Position numbers and translations under genes: made by a program | NCBI GenBank assembly: GCA_010279815.1 | Contig: QEOQ01000092.1 | Span: 329,701-393,700, forward strand | Reading direction: 5' to 3' | Source of the DNA: Brachionus plicatilis | Taxonomy: Eukaryota; Rotifera; Eurotatoria; Ploima; Brachionidae | Length of the DNA: 64,000 nucleotides | Notes under the pieces: generated by a model | Databases searched by the model: none | The model's input: only the letters and a program-made list of their open reading frames with translations | What the model was told of the DNA's origin: nothing | Shown: one piece after another, positions 43,131-55,548 of the stretch | Position numbering within the stretch: position 1 is the stretch's first letter | How the letters are laid out: each line of letters begins with the position of its first letter

Positions 43131-44416
43131 TTTACTTTTTTTAAATTTGTTTAAAAATTGCAGTTTTTTTGCAATAACATTTGATCTTAGAGTCATAATA
43201 AAATAATTTATATACCATTTTAATTCTTTTAAAATTATCTTTTTGATGATATATAAATTTTCTAAATGTCACTTAATTAAAAGCTATACTCTGATTTAAT
43301 AAGTTTTCAAATTTTAAGTAAATATAAAAACTTTATCAAATGATATTTGTTTGAGTTTTTGAAATAGAAAAAAACAAAAAATTAAAATGAAAAAAAGCAA
43401 AGAACACAATAATTAATAATTATTGAAATTAATAATTATCATTTTAAAGGAGATTTTTTCTTAGGAAATTCTACTAATTTTGTCAAATTTCATTAAACTT
43501 TAATTTCATTTAACATTTCTTTTTTTGTCTTGTTTTCCTGAAGTTTCAACATTGTAAACACATTTTGCACGCTTCATCATATTTCAATATATCTAATTTT
43601 GATTTCACTTTGTTTTAACATTTTAAACTTTATTCTCATTTTTATTTTGATTTTTTGATTTTATTTTACTTAATTTCTAATTTTATTTTTATTCTAAAGG
43701 AGCTCAAGCTCAGTACAGTAAAAAAATTAAAAAAAATAAATGACTTAAATATTTTTAAAAAAAATTCAAATAAAAAAATCCAAATTACTAATAAAATGAA
43801 AATATAACTTTACAAAAAATCAGCTAATATAATTGAAAATCTATTTTATTATTGGATTTAGAAAATGTTTTTTCAATTTTTTCTTATTTTCTAAATCTTA
43901 ATTGCATGTAAATCATGTTACATTAAAATTATTTAAATTAAATCAAAGATTTAGTTTAATATCAAAAGACAAACTTTTTGAATTGAAATGATATTTTGAA
44001 TTGATCATCTACTTCAAGATACCCGAATTATGTGTAAAATGGTTAATCGATAAAGTATTTTTAATTTAAAAATAACTAAGGACAAATTCCGGCCGGGGTG
44101 TCGGTAAATTCTGAAGGTTGGATATGCTTACAAAAAAAAATTTAAATTATAAGATTTGATAACCATGTCATATTTCCAAAATTTTACTTTTTGTAGTTTT
44201 AAGTTTTTGTAAGCCTCAATAAATTGATTGTTTAAACTTGAAAAAGGTACAATCAAAAAAGAATTTTGAATGTTCAATGTTTCATTTAGTTAGAATTGAT
44301 CAATTTATTTGGTCAATTTATTTTAGTTATATACAAAACCTAGCTCCAAATTTAGATAATATAAAATTTTATTTTTGATAAAAAAAAGTTTTTTTATAAT
44401 TTTCAGAAATTGTAGA
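43131..44416. other. AT-rich intergenic with one LINE tail
   Basis: No gene seen. A plus-oriented LINE tail (AAAGGAGCTCAAGCTCAG, then TACAG and an A-rich run) lies at 43693-43745. Confidence 0.4.
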
Positions 44417-45067
44417 TTATATGATTAGATTACTCTCTGAATCAGACTCTGAATTTTGAAAGCTTCTTTTCCTAATTGCGCTTGTTGGTGGAGAGGGAGC
44501 CTGGGGTCGCTTAATTGGAGATATCATTCGAGACACCGGGCAAGTAAAAATGAGCCTCTGGTTTATAATTTTGGGCTCATTAGAAATCGGCAAGTCTTCA
44601 TCCAAATCTAAAGCATTACGAAGAGTTGACTGGTTTTCAAAAGATGAAAATTTTTGGTCTATTGTAATTCTACTGGTACTTGAGGATGAGAAGTGGTAAA
44701 ATGTATCCTTTCTTGACACAATGTTAATAATTTGACTTTTTTTTTCCTCATTCTTGGAATTTTGATCGCCAATTTGTTTTTCTTGATTGTCTATTTTGTC
44801 GTTTTTCAAATTGCTCTCAGTACGATAAAAAGGATCATCTGAACTTGGAATATCAGGCAATGTTGAAAATCGTTTGAACGGAAGGTCTAAATCTAGATTC
44901 GGATTTGGATTACTTTTTGTTCTTTGTTTGGCGGGCATCACATTGCTTTGTTCCTGAATGAGTCTACGAATTTCGTGAATATTTTCTGCATCGCGAGGTG
45001 AAGGCTTCTGAGATATGTTAGCATATTTTGAATTGTTTAAAAACCCATTTTCATTCTGATAGGGCAT
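44417..45067 (-). CDS. Hypothetical protein, 216 aa
   Basis: Intact frame beginning MPYQNENGFLNN and ending SESDSESNLII. Composition is polar and basic/acidic, with SPRDAENIHEIRRLIQEQ near residue 23, DLPFKRFSTLPDIPSSDDP in the middle, and a Pro/Arg-rich end (SPIKRPQAPSPPTSAIRKR). No membrane segment, signal peptide or known domain; it looks largely disordered. The start codon is directly preceded by TTTTATAG, which resembles a splice acceptor, so this may be a 3' exon of a longer gene extending toward 46 kb. It shares strand with UFSP2 and the secreted-protein gene but is 2.4 kb from the nearest. Coding status is inferred from frame length and non-random composition. Confidence 0.5.
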   Translation of the reverse strand: MPYQNENGFLNNSKYANISQKPSPRDAENIHEIRRLIQEQSNVMPAKQRTKSNPNPNLDLDLPFKRFSTLPDIPSSDDPFYRTESNLKNDKIDNQEKQIGDQNSKNEEKKSQIINIVSRKDTFYHFSSSSTSRITIDQKFSSFENQSTLRNALDLDEDLPISNEPKIINQRLIFTCPVSRMISPIKRPQAPSPPTSAIRKRSFQNSESDSESNLII

Positions 45068-46438
45068 CTATAAAAGATAAGTTCAAAGCATTTATTACAA
45101 AACAGCATTTTAATAGAATCAAACAAAAAATTAATTGGAATTTTATTATTTAAATTATGTCGCTTAGCAAATTAAACTAATCAAGAGTTAATATATTCCC
45201 GAATTTTATTTATAATTATACTGCTAAGATTATTTTTTTTTGCTTATTATAGACAAAGGGAAAACAAAACTTCATAAACTCTAAATATGCCACTCTTACA
45301 AAATTTTTCATTAAACATCTTCCTGAAAAATGCTAACATCAAGTAAAACGTTCCATCATTTTATTCAGTTCTTAACTAAGTGAAAACATGTGAAAAATTC
45401 AATTTGAAAGGAAACATTATTTGTTCATTTTTATTTATTTTAAACCGAGCCATAAAGCTCTTTCAGACGACAAAAAAAAAGAAAGCAAAAAATAAGCCGA
45501 AATTTTTTATTTAAAAAAATAAAAATCAAAAGTAAAAAATAAAAATAATAAACCATTTAATTAATTTTTAGGCGTAATGTTTTTTTTTAGAAGAGTTGCT
45601 GAATTTTAAATTAGTTTTGTGTTCTATTATGCCATTTCCTGAGAATGAGCACTTCTGTTCTTAAAATACAATTTTTATTTTTGTTTTTTGCAAAGATCAC
45701 TGCTAACATAAAATTTAATTAAATTATATTAAATTAAATTCACATTAAATTTGAATCTTTTTGAACTATTTCGGTCTGTGAATTTGAAAATCAAAAAAAT
45801 TGGGGAATGCATTTTTGTTTTGTTTCTCAGCGGTTTGAAATATAACTTAGCAATTAAAATTCGTCATTTTCAAAAATCATCATTTTTTGATTTGTTTTTT
45901 TTTTGATATATTTTCTGCAAATTCGAAAAGTTTTTTCACTAATTTCCTTTAAAAATAATCATTAAAATAATTTTTAAGAGGTAAGGATAAATAAAAAAAT
46001 CAAACAAAAACAACGCATTTAAAATTAAATATGTGTAAAATATTTAAAAAAAAATCAACTCTACTAAATACGTTCTTAGCTTTTATTTAATTATTTTTCA
46101 TTTTTATTTTTGAGATCTTAACTCTTTTTGAGAAAAATTATTTAGATCAAGAAGATGAAGATAAAATTTTAAGAAATCTTTTTTTTTCAGTACTTTCTAT
46201 GTGTTATGTGCAAGGAGCTACCATAGGTGACCTCCCAGTAGGCCACCTCTGCAAGCTAGTCTTGCTGTAGCTTATATATATTATTATTATTAAATTCAAT
46301 CAAATTTAATCTTGTTGGCTCACGAATGTCCAGCTATTTAATTTTTTTTTTTTAGTTGATTATTTTTTTATTTTTTGATAATTTAAGTGTTTTTTTTAAT
46401 CAAAAATTCATTTTTTTTGTCAAAAAAATTATTATAGC
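45068..46438. other. Intergenic with LINE tail and ATT-tailed repeat
   Basis: AT-rich. A minus-oriented LINE tail (GAAAGAGCTTTATGGCTCGG) lies at 45425-45472, and the second copy of the ATT-tailed repeat at 46207-46293. No coding segment supported. Confidence 0.4.
46207..46293 (+). repeat. Retroelement 3' end with (ATT)n tail, copy 2
   Basis: Matches 22103-22181 over GCTACCATAGG, GACCTCC, AGTAGG, the GCAAGctagtCTTGC hairpin, GTAGCTTAT and the ATT array. Confidence 0.5.
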
Positions 46439-46493
46439 CAGAATTGGGCAAAAGTCATCAAGTCAAGTCATTTGACTTGACTTTGAATTAGTG
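46439..46493. mobile_element. hAT family A terminus, degraded
   Basis: Begins CAGAATTGGGCAAAAGTCAT and runs into AAGTCAAGTC and TTGACTTGAC, the family A terminus and subterminal repeats. The other end and the target duplication are not clear; it directly abuts the Tigger remnant. Confidence 0.5.
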
Positions 46494-46516
46494 GTATCGA
46501 AATTCAATTACAAGCA

Positions 46517-47050
46517 TTGAAATTTGGAACAATGTTAGGTTCCTTTGAGGAGAAACTCGATTTCGATAAATTCGCCTATGTGTCAATCGATAGCAACTTG
46601 GCTGCTCGTGGAATGCTCTCAGAGACAGAAATCGTCGATTCAATAGCAACAAACAATCCAGTAGGGCAAGATAGTGATACAAAAATTGAAGAACAACAAG
46701 ATAAACAAGTGCAAATATACAAGTGATTAACTCAAAAGAAGCAATCGATAGAATAAATGAACTGAAACAATTTTTTTTAACCCAAAAAGATGATAATTCT
46801 ATCTAATGTAATTAATTTTATATTTAATATTGAAAATTTTATAATTTAAAGTATCTTTATCAAACAACCATCTATTACCGATTTTTTTCAAAAAAATTAA
46901 CTTTTTGTTTTTTTTCGCATTTTTATTTTAGATTTTTTAATCTAAAAATTTGGTTTGAAATTTTTTTGTCCCTTTCATTTATATGGGAATTTCGATATAA
47001 CGAATACCGAATTTTCCGCCCAAGTAGTTCGTTTTACCGAGGATTGGCTG
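46517..47050 (+). pseudogene. Tigger/pogo-type 3' half (transposase tail plus terminus)
   Basis: 46517-46724 encodes FDKFAYVSIDSNLAARGMLS then ETEIVDSIA, which matches the acidic region near the C-terminus of Tigger/CENP-B-like transposases. One frameshift at about 46722 continues with SKEAIDRINELKQFFLTQKD and a stop at about 46806, the usual very C-terminal helix. Then comes a Tigger-type terminus ending at 47050 (CGAATACCGAATTTTCCGCC, GAGGATTGGCTG) followed by TA. The 5' half is missing. Confidence 0.65.
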
Positions 47051-47493
47051 TATATATGTTATATTCTACTCAGTGGCAAGTGAAATAAAACTTTCTTTTA
47101 TTTATCCTTGTTTGTGTCATCCATTTATTGGCGTGACATCAGCATAACATTTTTTTCAGTACTCTATGCTAAAAAACAAACTAAAAAATATTTAGCTAAA
47201 TGATTGAGATAGAAAAGTGATTGAATTTGAATTTTTTGAATAACTGATAAAAACTTAACAAACTTTTTTATTTAAAAGAAGATATGTTTAGATACTTGAG
47301 ATAGCAAAAAATTTGATTATTTTTGTACCTGAAGTTCAAACAGGAGAAAAAAACATCAACAAATCATTAGAAGCTATATTTTTATTAAAATATTTTAAAT
47401 TTTGGTATTTCCAATCAAATTTTGTTAATTTAATCAATTCATAACATAAACAAAGCGACTAAAAATCGATGAGTCGATCTCAAAAGCTAAAAA
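47051..47493. other. Downstream region of UFSP2
   Basis: AT-rich DNA between the Tigger terminus and the UFSP2 stop codon. No canonical poly-A signal directly after the stop was recognised. Confidence 0.35.
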
Positions 47494-49269
47494 TCAATAG
47501 CCTTTAGGTCTCATGGGACAACACAAATTATAAAATGAATCTTCTTTCCAAAATTTTATGTCTTTCCATCCGATCCATCCCTGAAATTTGGCAATTAAAT
47601 AAAATGCTTGAATCAATAACTAATTACCTTTTCACTTATCGTTTTAATGTCTTCTGCGCCAACAAAATGCGGATCCAAAATAAGATATTGAACTGACCCA
47701 GTCAATTCGTCAAAGTTGACACCTATTATAGTATGTGCCAATACACCTCCTCCAATCATGACTGGAGTACCTTCGGTTTCAAAATGATATTGCAGCTCCC
47801 TGGCTTTTTGAGCTAGTTCGCTTCCTTTTGAAATTGACATAATCTTGCTGTCCACGTTTATCATTTTACTAAGACAAAAACTTATTTCCATACTACCGAT
47901 CCATTTAGACGAGCCAATAAAGTCTTTAGGCTTATCTCCTAAATCGACTAGACACTTTATTTTTTTGTTTAAAGAAAAAAATATCTAATTTTTAAGAAAA
48001 ATTTTTTATTTGATTTATAAGAAATACTTTCTGAATCTCAAGATGAGTTGGTATCGGCTTTTGGGTGTACGATTGAAATTTGAACCAAGAAAATATGGTC
48101 TGAAAAGATCTATAGGCACAACCCCAGCCATTGTCATTTATATTATCCTGCATGTAATGAAAATAGAGATAATCACCTTGAACTAAAGAAATTTTTCCAT
48201 TTTTTACTGGACAAAAAAATGAAAAAAAAAAGTAAAATTTCGTTTGATGCATTTCAAAAATTACCTGATGACATTTTTGCACTCAAATGAGCGTTTTTTA
48301 AGTATTTGGAATATTTTAAATCTTTATTCTTTTGATTAAACACTAATGCATTTTCTCTACGAACAACAGGTTGATTTAAGGATAGGTTAAAAAGAGAATG
48401 GATTTCATTTCTTAAAACAGCTTAAAAATTGCTCCAAAAATTGTGAAAAAAAAAATTCAAGTTTTAAATACCTAATGAGTCTTCCATGACTGTGCTGGGA
48501 TAAATGCATGTTAAACACAAATTTTGATTGCTTATTAAATAATGAAATGTCTGAGCAACAAAGTCATTTTCGTTCTAAATTAAATGATACAAAATATTAG
48601 CAAAATTTTCTTTCATTGATAATACTTGAAAAAATTTCTTGTAGCAATTTTTGATTGCACTTATTTGTTGTCTTAGTCGTTCGTAAATGATAGTCTCTAA
48701 AGATCTAATACTTGCTTCCGCTTTTACAAAAACTATGCAGTCTATTGGAATATTAAAGACTCGAAAGGAGCAAACTCCCTTGTGATTTGTGAAATAAGGT
48801 GAATAGTTATTTTCTTTTTCTGAAATTGACTTTGATTCGAACAAATCGACCAATACACAATTCTATTGCCAAAAAATTAGTTAAAAAAACTGCTGCAACC
48901 GAATTGTTACCATGAGACTATCAGCAAGACTGTTCATTTGAATTTCTTCACATTTTACGAATTCTTGCAACAATTGAAAACAATTTGAAAATTCTGAATT
49001 TTCACTTGATAAAACTAGATTTAAATTCTTAATGACAAACTTGAAGCCATCTAAATTATCAAGGATTCGATCGAAAAGATCGTCTAAAGCTCCTTTCTGA
49101 ATCAAATCAGCTTAATTAAAATTTTTTGAAAAAATTTAAACAAAAAAAATTTTACGATACTTTGCTTGTTCAAAGTTCCTTTAATTCTAAAGCAAATATT
49201 TTCACTCGGTTCATCAAATTTGGTAAAGCTAATAGGGAGATTGTGTTCAGCTATATTCGAGTTCGACAT
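47494..49269 (-). CDS. UFSP2: UFM1-specific protease 2, 465 aa, 8 exons
   Basis: Minus-strand exons: 49161-49269, 48911-49110, 48626-48862, 48472-48574, 48265-48420, 48028-48206, 47628-47954, 47494-47580. All seven introns are GT-AG and 47-73 bp, and the phases fit throughout. The C-terminal papain-like C78 peptidase domain carries the catalytic Cys298 in [11 protein letters not shown] and Asp422/His424 in LILDPHF; human UFSP2 has these residues at 302, 426 and 428 in 469 aa, so length and spacing agree. Other signatures are [36 protein letters not shown] and a C-terminal [11 protein letters not shown]...NLCCPMRP. The N-terminal part is the weakly conserved UFSP2-type domain starting [10 protein letters not shown]. 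The enzyme matures UFM1 and removes it from targets, mainly at the ER. All catalytic residues are present, so it is predicted active. Confidence 0.96.
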
Positions 49270-49561
49270 GTTCGACAATTGAATTTTGTACTTTTTTGTT
49301 TTTAAATTAGAAAATAATTGAATTTGACGTGGATAAATTAAGCATTTAAAGCAAGAAAAAAAAATTGTCTTTAATTTTACTCAAAAAAAATTCAACATTT
49401 TCAATAAAAAATTGACAATTATTTTTTATTTATTATAAATATATATTTGTGAATAATTTTGAAAAGAAAAAAATTGAAATTTTTATTTATTTTTATTTTT
49501 TAATGGAATTTTTCTCTATTAACTTTTATTTCTAATGAAATGAAACAAGCTAATAAGGTTA

Positions 49562-50734
49562 TTAAGCATCATTTAAAGAATCTGTAGAATCATTTGTTTC
49601 GTCTTTTTTATAATTTTCATCTTCATAAGAAACATAATCTGAATTGTCACGTCGTTGAAGACTCTTGAACGATTCATTAAACTCATTTTCATTTACTGCT
49701 TCTTCATCATTCATCCCAAAATCTGCATCTTTCTTGTTTTGGTCTTTTTCGTTTGATTTGTATGAATTTTTTTCATAGTTAGCTCTTTTCTCATAATTGG
49801 AGTCATCGCTGAATTTTGATTTTAAATCATCATCATTTCTCTTCCTCAAAAAACTGGATCTTTCCATTTCATTATTTTGACTATTTAACAACTGTGAATT
49901 GGAGACCAATCTCCTAATTATTTCCTGTAATTCAGCTGGAAACTTTGAAACCTTGGTGTTCAACCTTCCAGGTTCATTATCACTTTGGATAAATCCGTGA
50001 CCGAAAATTCCTAAATAATTTTTTTACACAAAATAATTTTTTTATTATCTTAAAAAATTACTTCCTTGTTCAGGTTGAATTTTCAATTTCAAATTGAGAA
50101 CCTTGTACTGGAAATCATTTTTTAATGGACTTGGCTCGTATCTGGATTGGTGAACATTTTTTGGCAAAGAAAACATTTGCTGGGCCGGAGAGAAGTTCAA
50201 CAAGAGCATTCTTAACAAGTTGGCTGATTGAATTTTACGCTGCAATTCAGCTTCTTGTAAATTTTGACGATTTGACGAGATCTGATTTAGTGTTGAATCA
50301 AGACCTGGAATTGAGTTGCCGTGATAGTGTAAATTTAGAAGAGTTTGTTTGTTTCTGTTCGTTGCCTGAAACAAGTCATTGTTTGGCTTAAAAGCGGAAA
50401 AAATTTGAGTTCGTGGATCCAAATAATTCATGGAAAACTGAGTGTGAAATTTTGGCTGAAAGCTAGATCCTGGATGAATTCGGTTCACATACTCAATATT
50501 CGGATTCTTCATTAGTCTATGTTCCATTTCATGGCTGATGGACCGATCTGGAGTGTTTGATTTGTAGAAGAGACGCAAATGTGAATCGTCGTTTTTTCTC
50601 AGAGCATCGTCATCAAAAGTTCCTGATGACGCCGAGTCTAGATTGCTTTTGCCATTTTGAATTATTCTCGCGTTGACTAGGAAAAAAACCGAAACTATTA
50701 CAAGAAAAAATGTTCGTAAAAATTCAGAATTCAT
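49562..50734 (-). CDS. Predicted secreted protein, 373 aa, 2 exons
   Basis: Exons 50062-50734 and 49562-50010, joined over a 51-bp GT-AG intron (phase 1); unspliced, the frame stops a few codons into the intron. Residues 1-22 form a clear signal peptide (FFLVIVSVFFLVNA, then R). The mature part is polar. A conserved-looking stretch near the splice junction (RIFGHGFIQSDNEPGR, residues 225-240) is followed by RKR at 280-282 and KR at 299-300, then a Lys/Asp/Glu/Asn/Ser-rich acidic tail. Dibasic sites in a secreted polar protein raise the possibility of a propeptide, but there is no repeated peptide and no clear Gly-Lys-Arg amidation site. No transmembrane segment after the signal, no known domain. 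It lies 293 bp upstream of UFSP2 on the same strand. Family unknown. Confidence 0.7.
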
Positions 50735-53237
50735 TTAAATTTTTTAGAAATAATTTAAATATTTCCAAAGTATCCAGCAAGCTTTTTTTTAAATAGTACA
50801 ATGAATTAATTTAATCAGTTTTAAAATTAAATTAAGCTTTAATTAAATTTTAAATTTGGATCTAGATTTTTTTTAAATCTATTATTTAATTTAGATTTTA
50901 TTTTAAAGCCAATAAGTAATTTTCAATTTGAATTTGAGCATAGATACCCTTTTTATGAATTCCAAGTAGGCTAAAATTGATTAATTGATATTTCTCTATA
51001 CAACCCATCTTAAACATTTTTTTTTATCAACTTTTATTTCTAATGAAACAGCAAAAGCTAATAGGATTATTAGGGCACAATGTGAATAATTTTACTTTTT
51101 CATAATTTTTTATTTCTTAACATTTTTTGGGAAATATTTGGGCAACTTGAAGTTTATGATCAACTTTTGATGCTCAAAATGATCAATTTTTTAATAGAAT
51201 TAGTGCAGAGCTAAATTTTTGGTTTTAACATACAATTTTGGTTAAATCAAAATGTAAAATCTGCAAAAGTCAGCAAAAAATTATCCACTTAAAATAGCAT
51301 CATTTCGATGGTGTGCATTCTGCATTGTGCATTTTGATATTGCAGAGTTAAATTTTCTATTTAGCAAAGTATGTTAAATCAAAAAATGTATTTCTGCATT
51401 ATTTATATTCAGAAATAATAATTTATTTAATAGTTTTAGTTTTTAGTTTAATTTGCATTTTGAGCATCAAAAATGATCAAATCAACTTCAAAATTCCAAT
51501 TTTTGAGAAAATTTTCATTTTGGATTTACAAAGTAATTTTTTATAATTTTCTGAAAATTTATAAATTTTTAAAATATATAAATAAAAAAAGAAAAAATGA
51601 AAGCGTAAAATTTAGTAATTATTAGGCATCATTTAAAGAATATTTCGACTTTTTATAAAATTATCTAAAATGTTTAAGAATTTTAAGAATTTAAGGAGCA
51701 GAAGCATTTTGAAAATGATGATAAATTTTTCTATTATGCAAAAAATATAATTTGAGTCGAAAGAATAATTTAAAATCTCCCAAAATAACTATGCATTTTT
51801 TTTATGTTTTTGAGTTTTAGCAAAGTCCGAGTTTGCAAATGGAAACTTTTTGATTTTATTTAAACTTTTGAAATGTTTCAATTCAAAATAAAATTTATGA
51901 TTTCAGTAATTTTGGTTTTTAAACAAGGCAACATCAAGTTCTTTTAGACAAATCAAACTGGAAATTCAGCAAAGATTATTGCAGCTGCAAATATTTAAAA
52001 AAATTAATTTTTTGTTTATATTCTTTTGGAAATAAATAGTTTAATGTTATCGTCCAAAGTATCGATCGGTGAATAAATTGAACATAAAAGCATACAAAAT
52101 CAACTATTTAAATACAATAGTGTTTCAGCTGCAAAAAATGTAGAACCAAATGTTGTCATGAAACAGTCAGTCAACCAAGCATGACAGCTTTACATACAAA
52201 TTATAGAGATAACCATGGTAACCCAGTGTTTAAAAAAACTCAAGAAATGCCAGCAAAGAAACAATGAGCTTGGTCAGTCATTTTTTTTACTTTACCTATT
52301 TCTTGAGAATAAAAAATTTTGGAAAAAAATGTTGTTTTTTTTGTTGTCAGTATGGTAAATAAACAATAAAGCTGAAAATAAATCTATTTAAATTTTATAT
52401 TTTTTTAATTAGCTAGATAAAAGAAATTCTTTCTGGAATGGAGGTATAAATTTTTTTATTAAAAATCACATTAAAAGCAGTATATAGTAATTTTTTATTC
52501 AATTAAAACAAATAAAGTCATTTCCTATTAAATTTTCAATTTCATATCTATGGCCTAAAATTATCATTCTAGTTAATTAAAATAGAAAAAAATAGGAGTC
52601 TATGTTAAGTCTATTTTAGTGTGCCAATACGATTAAATCGGCAACTAAGAATAAAAAAGGTGTTGGGAAAAGTAAAAGTTACTAAAATAAAAACAATGGG
52701 GATTTGAAATCGATTTTTCGTTTTTTGAAACCAATAAATCATGAGAAATTAAAAATTAAATTGATTATTATTGAAAAAAAAAAAAAAAAAAAAACTTGAA
52801 CACAAATTGCAAATATTCTTAACAAGCAAAATTTAATTCTCTTGCCGAATGGAATTTTAAAATAATTTGACAAAATGCAATTAATGATTGCATCGATTGC
52901 TTTTATTATTATTCATTCAATTTGCTAAAAATTGAAAATGCTATTGACTTATTGGCAAGTCTATTTAGAAACAAGTCTAGGAATTTTAGCCATGAGATTT
53001 GGCTCGTTAGGATGTTTAATTAAAATGAATTCAAGTGTAGTAAAGTCAGCGGCAAGTGGACTAGACTTGAAAAATTAAAATATCTTTTTCCTTTCGATTC
53101 GATTACCTGAAATCAACAATAGTCTCGGTCTAATCCGGTTCAGATTTAATTAAATATTTAAATATAGTAAAACACGTTTTAAAATTTATCCAAACACATA
53201 GAGTTCTAGAACAAAATGCTATGTGTTTAATTACTCG

Positions 53238-53266
53238 GAACAATCGATATTAGTTATCGATTGTTC
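53238..53266. repeat. Perfect hairpin, 12-bp arms
   Basis: GAACAATCGATA, a 5-nt loop TTAGT, then the exact complement TATCGATTGTTC. It lies 2.3 kb upstream of eag; possibly subterminal sequence of a degraded MITE. Confidence 0.7.
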
Positions 53267-54879
53267 GTTGGACCTGTCGACTACAGCTGTCCAATAATTC
53301 AATCTAAAATTAGATTCTAATCAGTTCGTTTTCAGTTAAAATAACAATTTTCGAAACCGATTTTAATTAATTTTTACTCTCAGATAGTCAGTGCCAACAC
53401 TTTATCTCTTTCTTAAATAGTTTTTAAGAATTTAGAAATTATTTACAACGCATTAAAAATATTATTTAAACAAACAGATAATTTAAATGGTATTTAATTT
53501 GGTATTTTTTTCTAAGCTTCTTAACAAATCAGCTTTATAAATCATTAGGATTTTGAATTCCATATAAATGATGGTTGCAAAAAATTTAAAAGTATCAAAA
53601 ATATTTTTAAGAAATTTTGAAGTAGCGTTTTTTTTTTTGACTTGATAAAAAAAATTAAATTAAATTTCAAATATTGAAGCGTTAAATGTTTATTTAAAAT
53701 TTTGGATATTTGAATTTATTGATTTTTGACTAAGACCATTCAATTTTTTTTCAAACACTTTTTATTAATTTACGTGTGTTAAAAATTGCCTGAGGTAACA
53801 TAAACAATTCAAAAATATTTTTTTTCAATTAATGAAAATTTTTTTTAGATAATTTTAAGAGAAAGAAAGGAAAGAATCGAACTGATAAGAAATTTAGATA
53901 AAGATTGGAAAAAAATGTTATTGTTAAAGAAAACATGATGATAAATAGAAGTTTTCCAAAATTCAAAAAGCCAAACGATACAAACAATCCCAAAAAAATC
54001 TATTCTTTTAATTAATTTACAAATTAAGATTTTTTCTTTTCTTAAACTTTTTTTTAACTAACCTTTATTCGGCAATTTAAAAATTAATCTAGATAGCCTG
54101 ATTTATTTTTTTTTCAATACCGTTTAAATTTCTCTAGTCTAGGCAAACAATTTCCAGTATAAATTATGTTTTTTTTATAGGACAAATAATTTTTTTTCTA
54201 TGGCTGATGTATAAATTTTTGTATTTTTTGCTCCTAGAATTTAACGTTTTGATATTGCATTAAAAATAGCTTAAAGCACATGCTTAATCTTAAGCATATC
54301 TTCCCTTAAGAATTTTTTTTTATTTAGAGAGTATATCGATAAGGAAGTCTTAAATCGATTAAACAAAATTGAAATTGTTAGATTTTACTTTTTTATTTGA
54401 AACAAAAAAGTTTCTCGCAAATTTGATCATAAACATAAAACTAAAGCAAAAAGGATTTGATTAATTTTTCAAATGAACTCAAAGTTTAATTGAATAAATT
54501 CAAATTTCTCGATGGAATTGCATTTTTTCTGTCATGATATAAGCCAAACTTTTGACTGAGGAATTAGATTTGAAAAAATTGGTTATTTTTTGTAAAGATT
54601 TTCTATATAAATTGCTATTTCAAATTTTATTGAAAGTGTTATTTAAGCTCGCCTCTAGTCTCTAACAAAGCTTTGAATCCACTGCTATCGTGCTCAACAT
54701 CCCAATGCATGTTAGAAAAAATGCTTTCTCATAATTGAAAAATGATCAGAGTTTAAAGAACAGATATTAGCACTTATTTCATAGTTAAGTTGGCTTTATT
54801 AAATGAAAAAATTGAGATTCAATCTTTTATTTCTATTGCTAGCTTCTGGTCGAAATATTCATTAGATAAGGGAAAGAGA

Positions 54880-54906
54880 GAGATAGATAGAGAGAGAGAG
54901 AGAGAG
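54880..54906. repeat. (GA)n tract
   Basis: GA/TAGA-rich simple repeat about 640 bp before the eag start codon. Confidence 0.85.
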
Positions 54907-55548
54907 TTTTTCCAGAGTATTTAGCAAAAGGAAAACCATATACTGAGCTTTGTTTTATGAAAATGCAAAATCAATAAAACCTGAAAGAGAAATCAGAACG
55001 AATTAAGAAATTTTGTGTTGAAGAAAAGTTTAATTGCTTTTGTTAAATTCAAACAATTAAGCAGCAATTAAAAAAATGATTTCAAAAATTTTGTTTATTC
55101 AATTTCCGACTTGGTAACAAAGACTGAGATCTTCTCTTAGCTCTTATTTTAATATTTATTAGCAATTGGTGATAAGCATTTGCTGAGTTCTATATATAAA
55201 GAACAGGAATTATGTTAACTCGATTTTATGACAAATCGGTTACTAGGAGATATTCGCAGGAACAAATGTGATTTGCTCTCCATTTTCATTTTTAAAAATC
55301 ACTTCTTAATTTTTACTTTTACAAAATGAATGAATTTCTAAAATAAACTAATAAAACCAATGTATATAAATTTTTTTTCCAGATAGACTCGTTTAATTTT
55401 TGTTTTTTTTTTCCATTTTAAAAATAATGAAATTAACTTAAATTGAGCTTTTGCAATGGAAACAGAGTTTAAATATTTTGAAATCAATTTCATTATTATG
55501 CAAAATTATTGACTTGACTTGAAACTATTTGAGTTGTTGCATTGAAAA

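Larger units (their letters stand above)
50735..55548. other. Long non-coding stretch upstream of eag
   Basis: About 4.8 kb with no supported gene. It contains foldback-type sequence near 51137-51475 (GCAACTTGAAGTTTATGATC and its partial inverse), a perfect 12-bp-arm hairpin at 53238-53266, a GCCAACACTT terminus near 53394 reminiscent of the TAGTGTTGG hAT MITEs, and a GA tract at 54880-54906. Presumably includes eag promoter and 5' UTR; no specific site can be named. Confidence 0.4.

Noticed and set aside
48407..48420. Alternative acceptor for UFSP2 exon 5 after GTTTTAAG
   Set aside because: It breaks the frame; the upstream TTTTTAAG acceptor restores it and adds the expected VLRNEIH segment.
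49096..49110. Alternative acceptor for UFSP2 exon 2 after GATTCAG
   Set aside because: It breaks the reading frame; the acceptor at 49111-49112 keeps it.
44417..50734. Three neighbouring minus-strand genes as an operon
   Set aside because: Spacings are 2.4 kb and 293 bp, no shared function is visible and no trans-splice signal was recognised.
55511..55530. TTGACTTGACTTGAAA before eag as a hAT family A copy
   Set aside because: Only one short subterminal-like unit; no termini or duplication.
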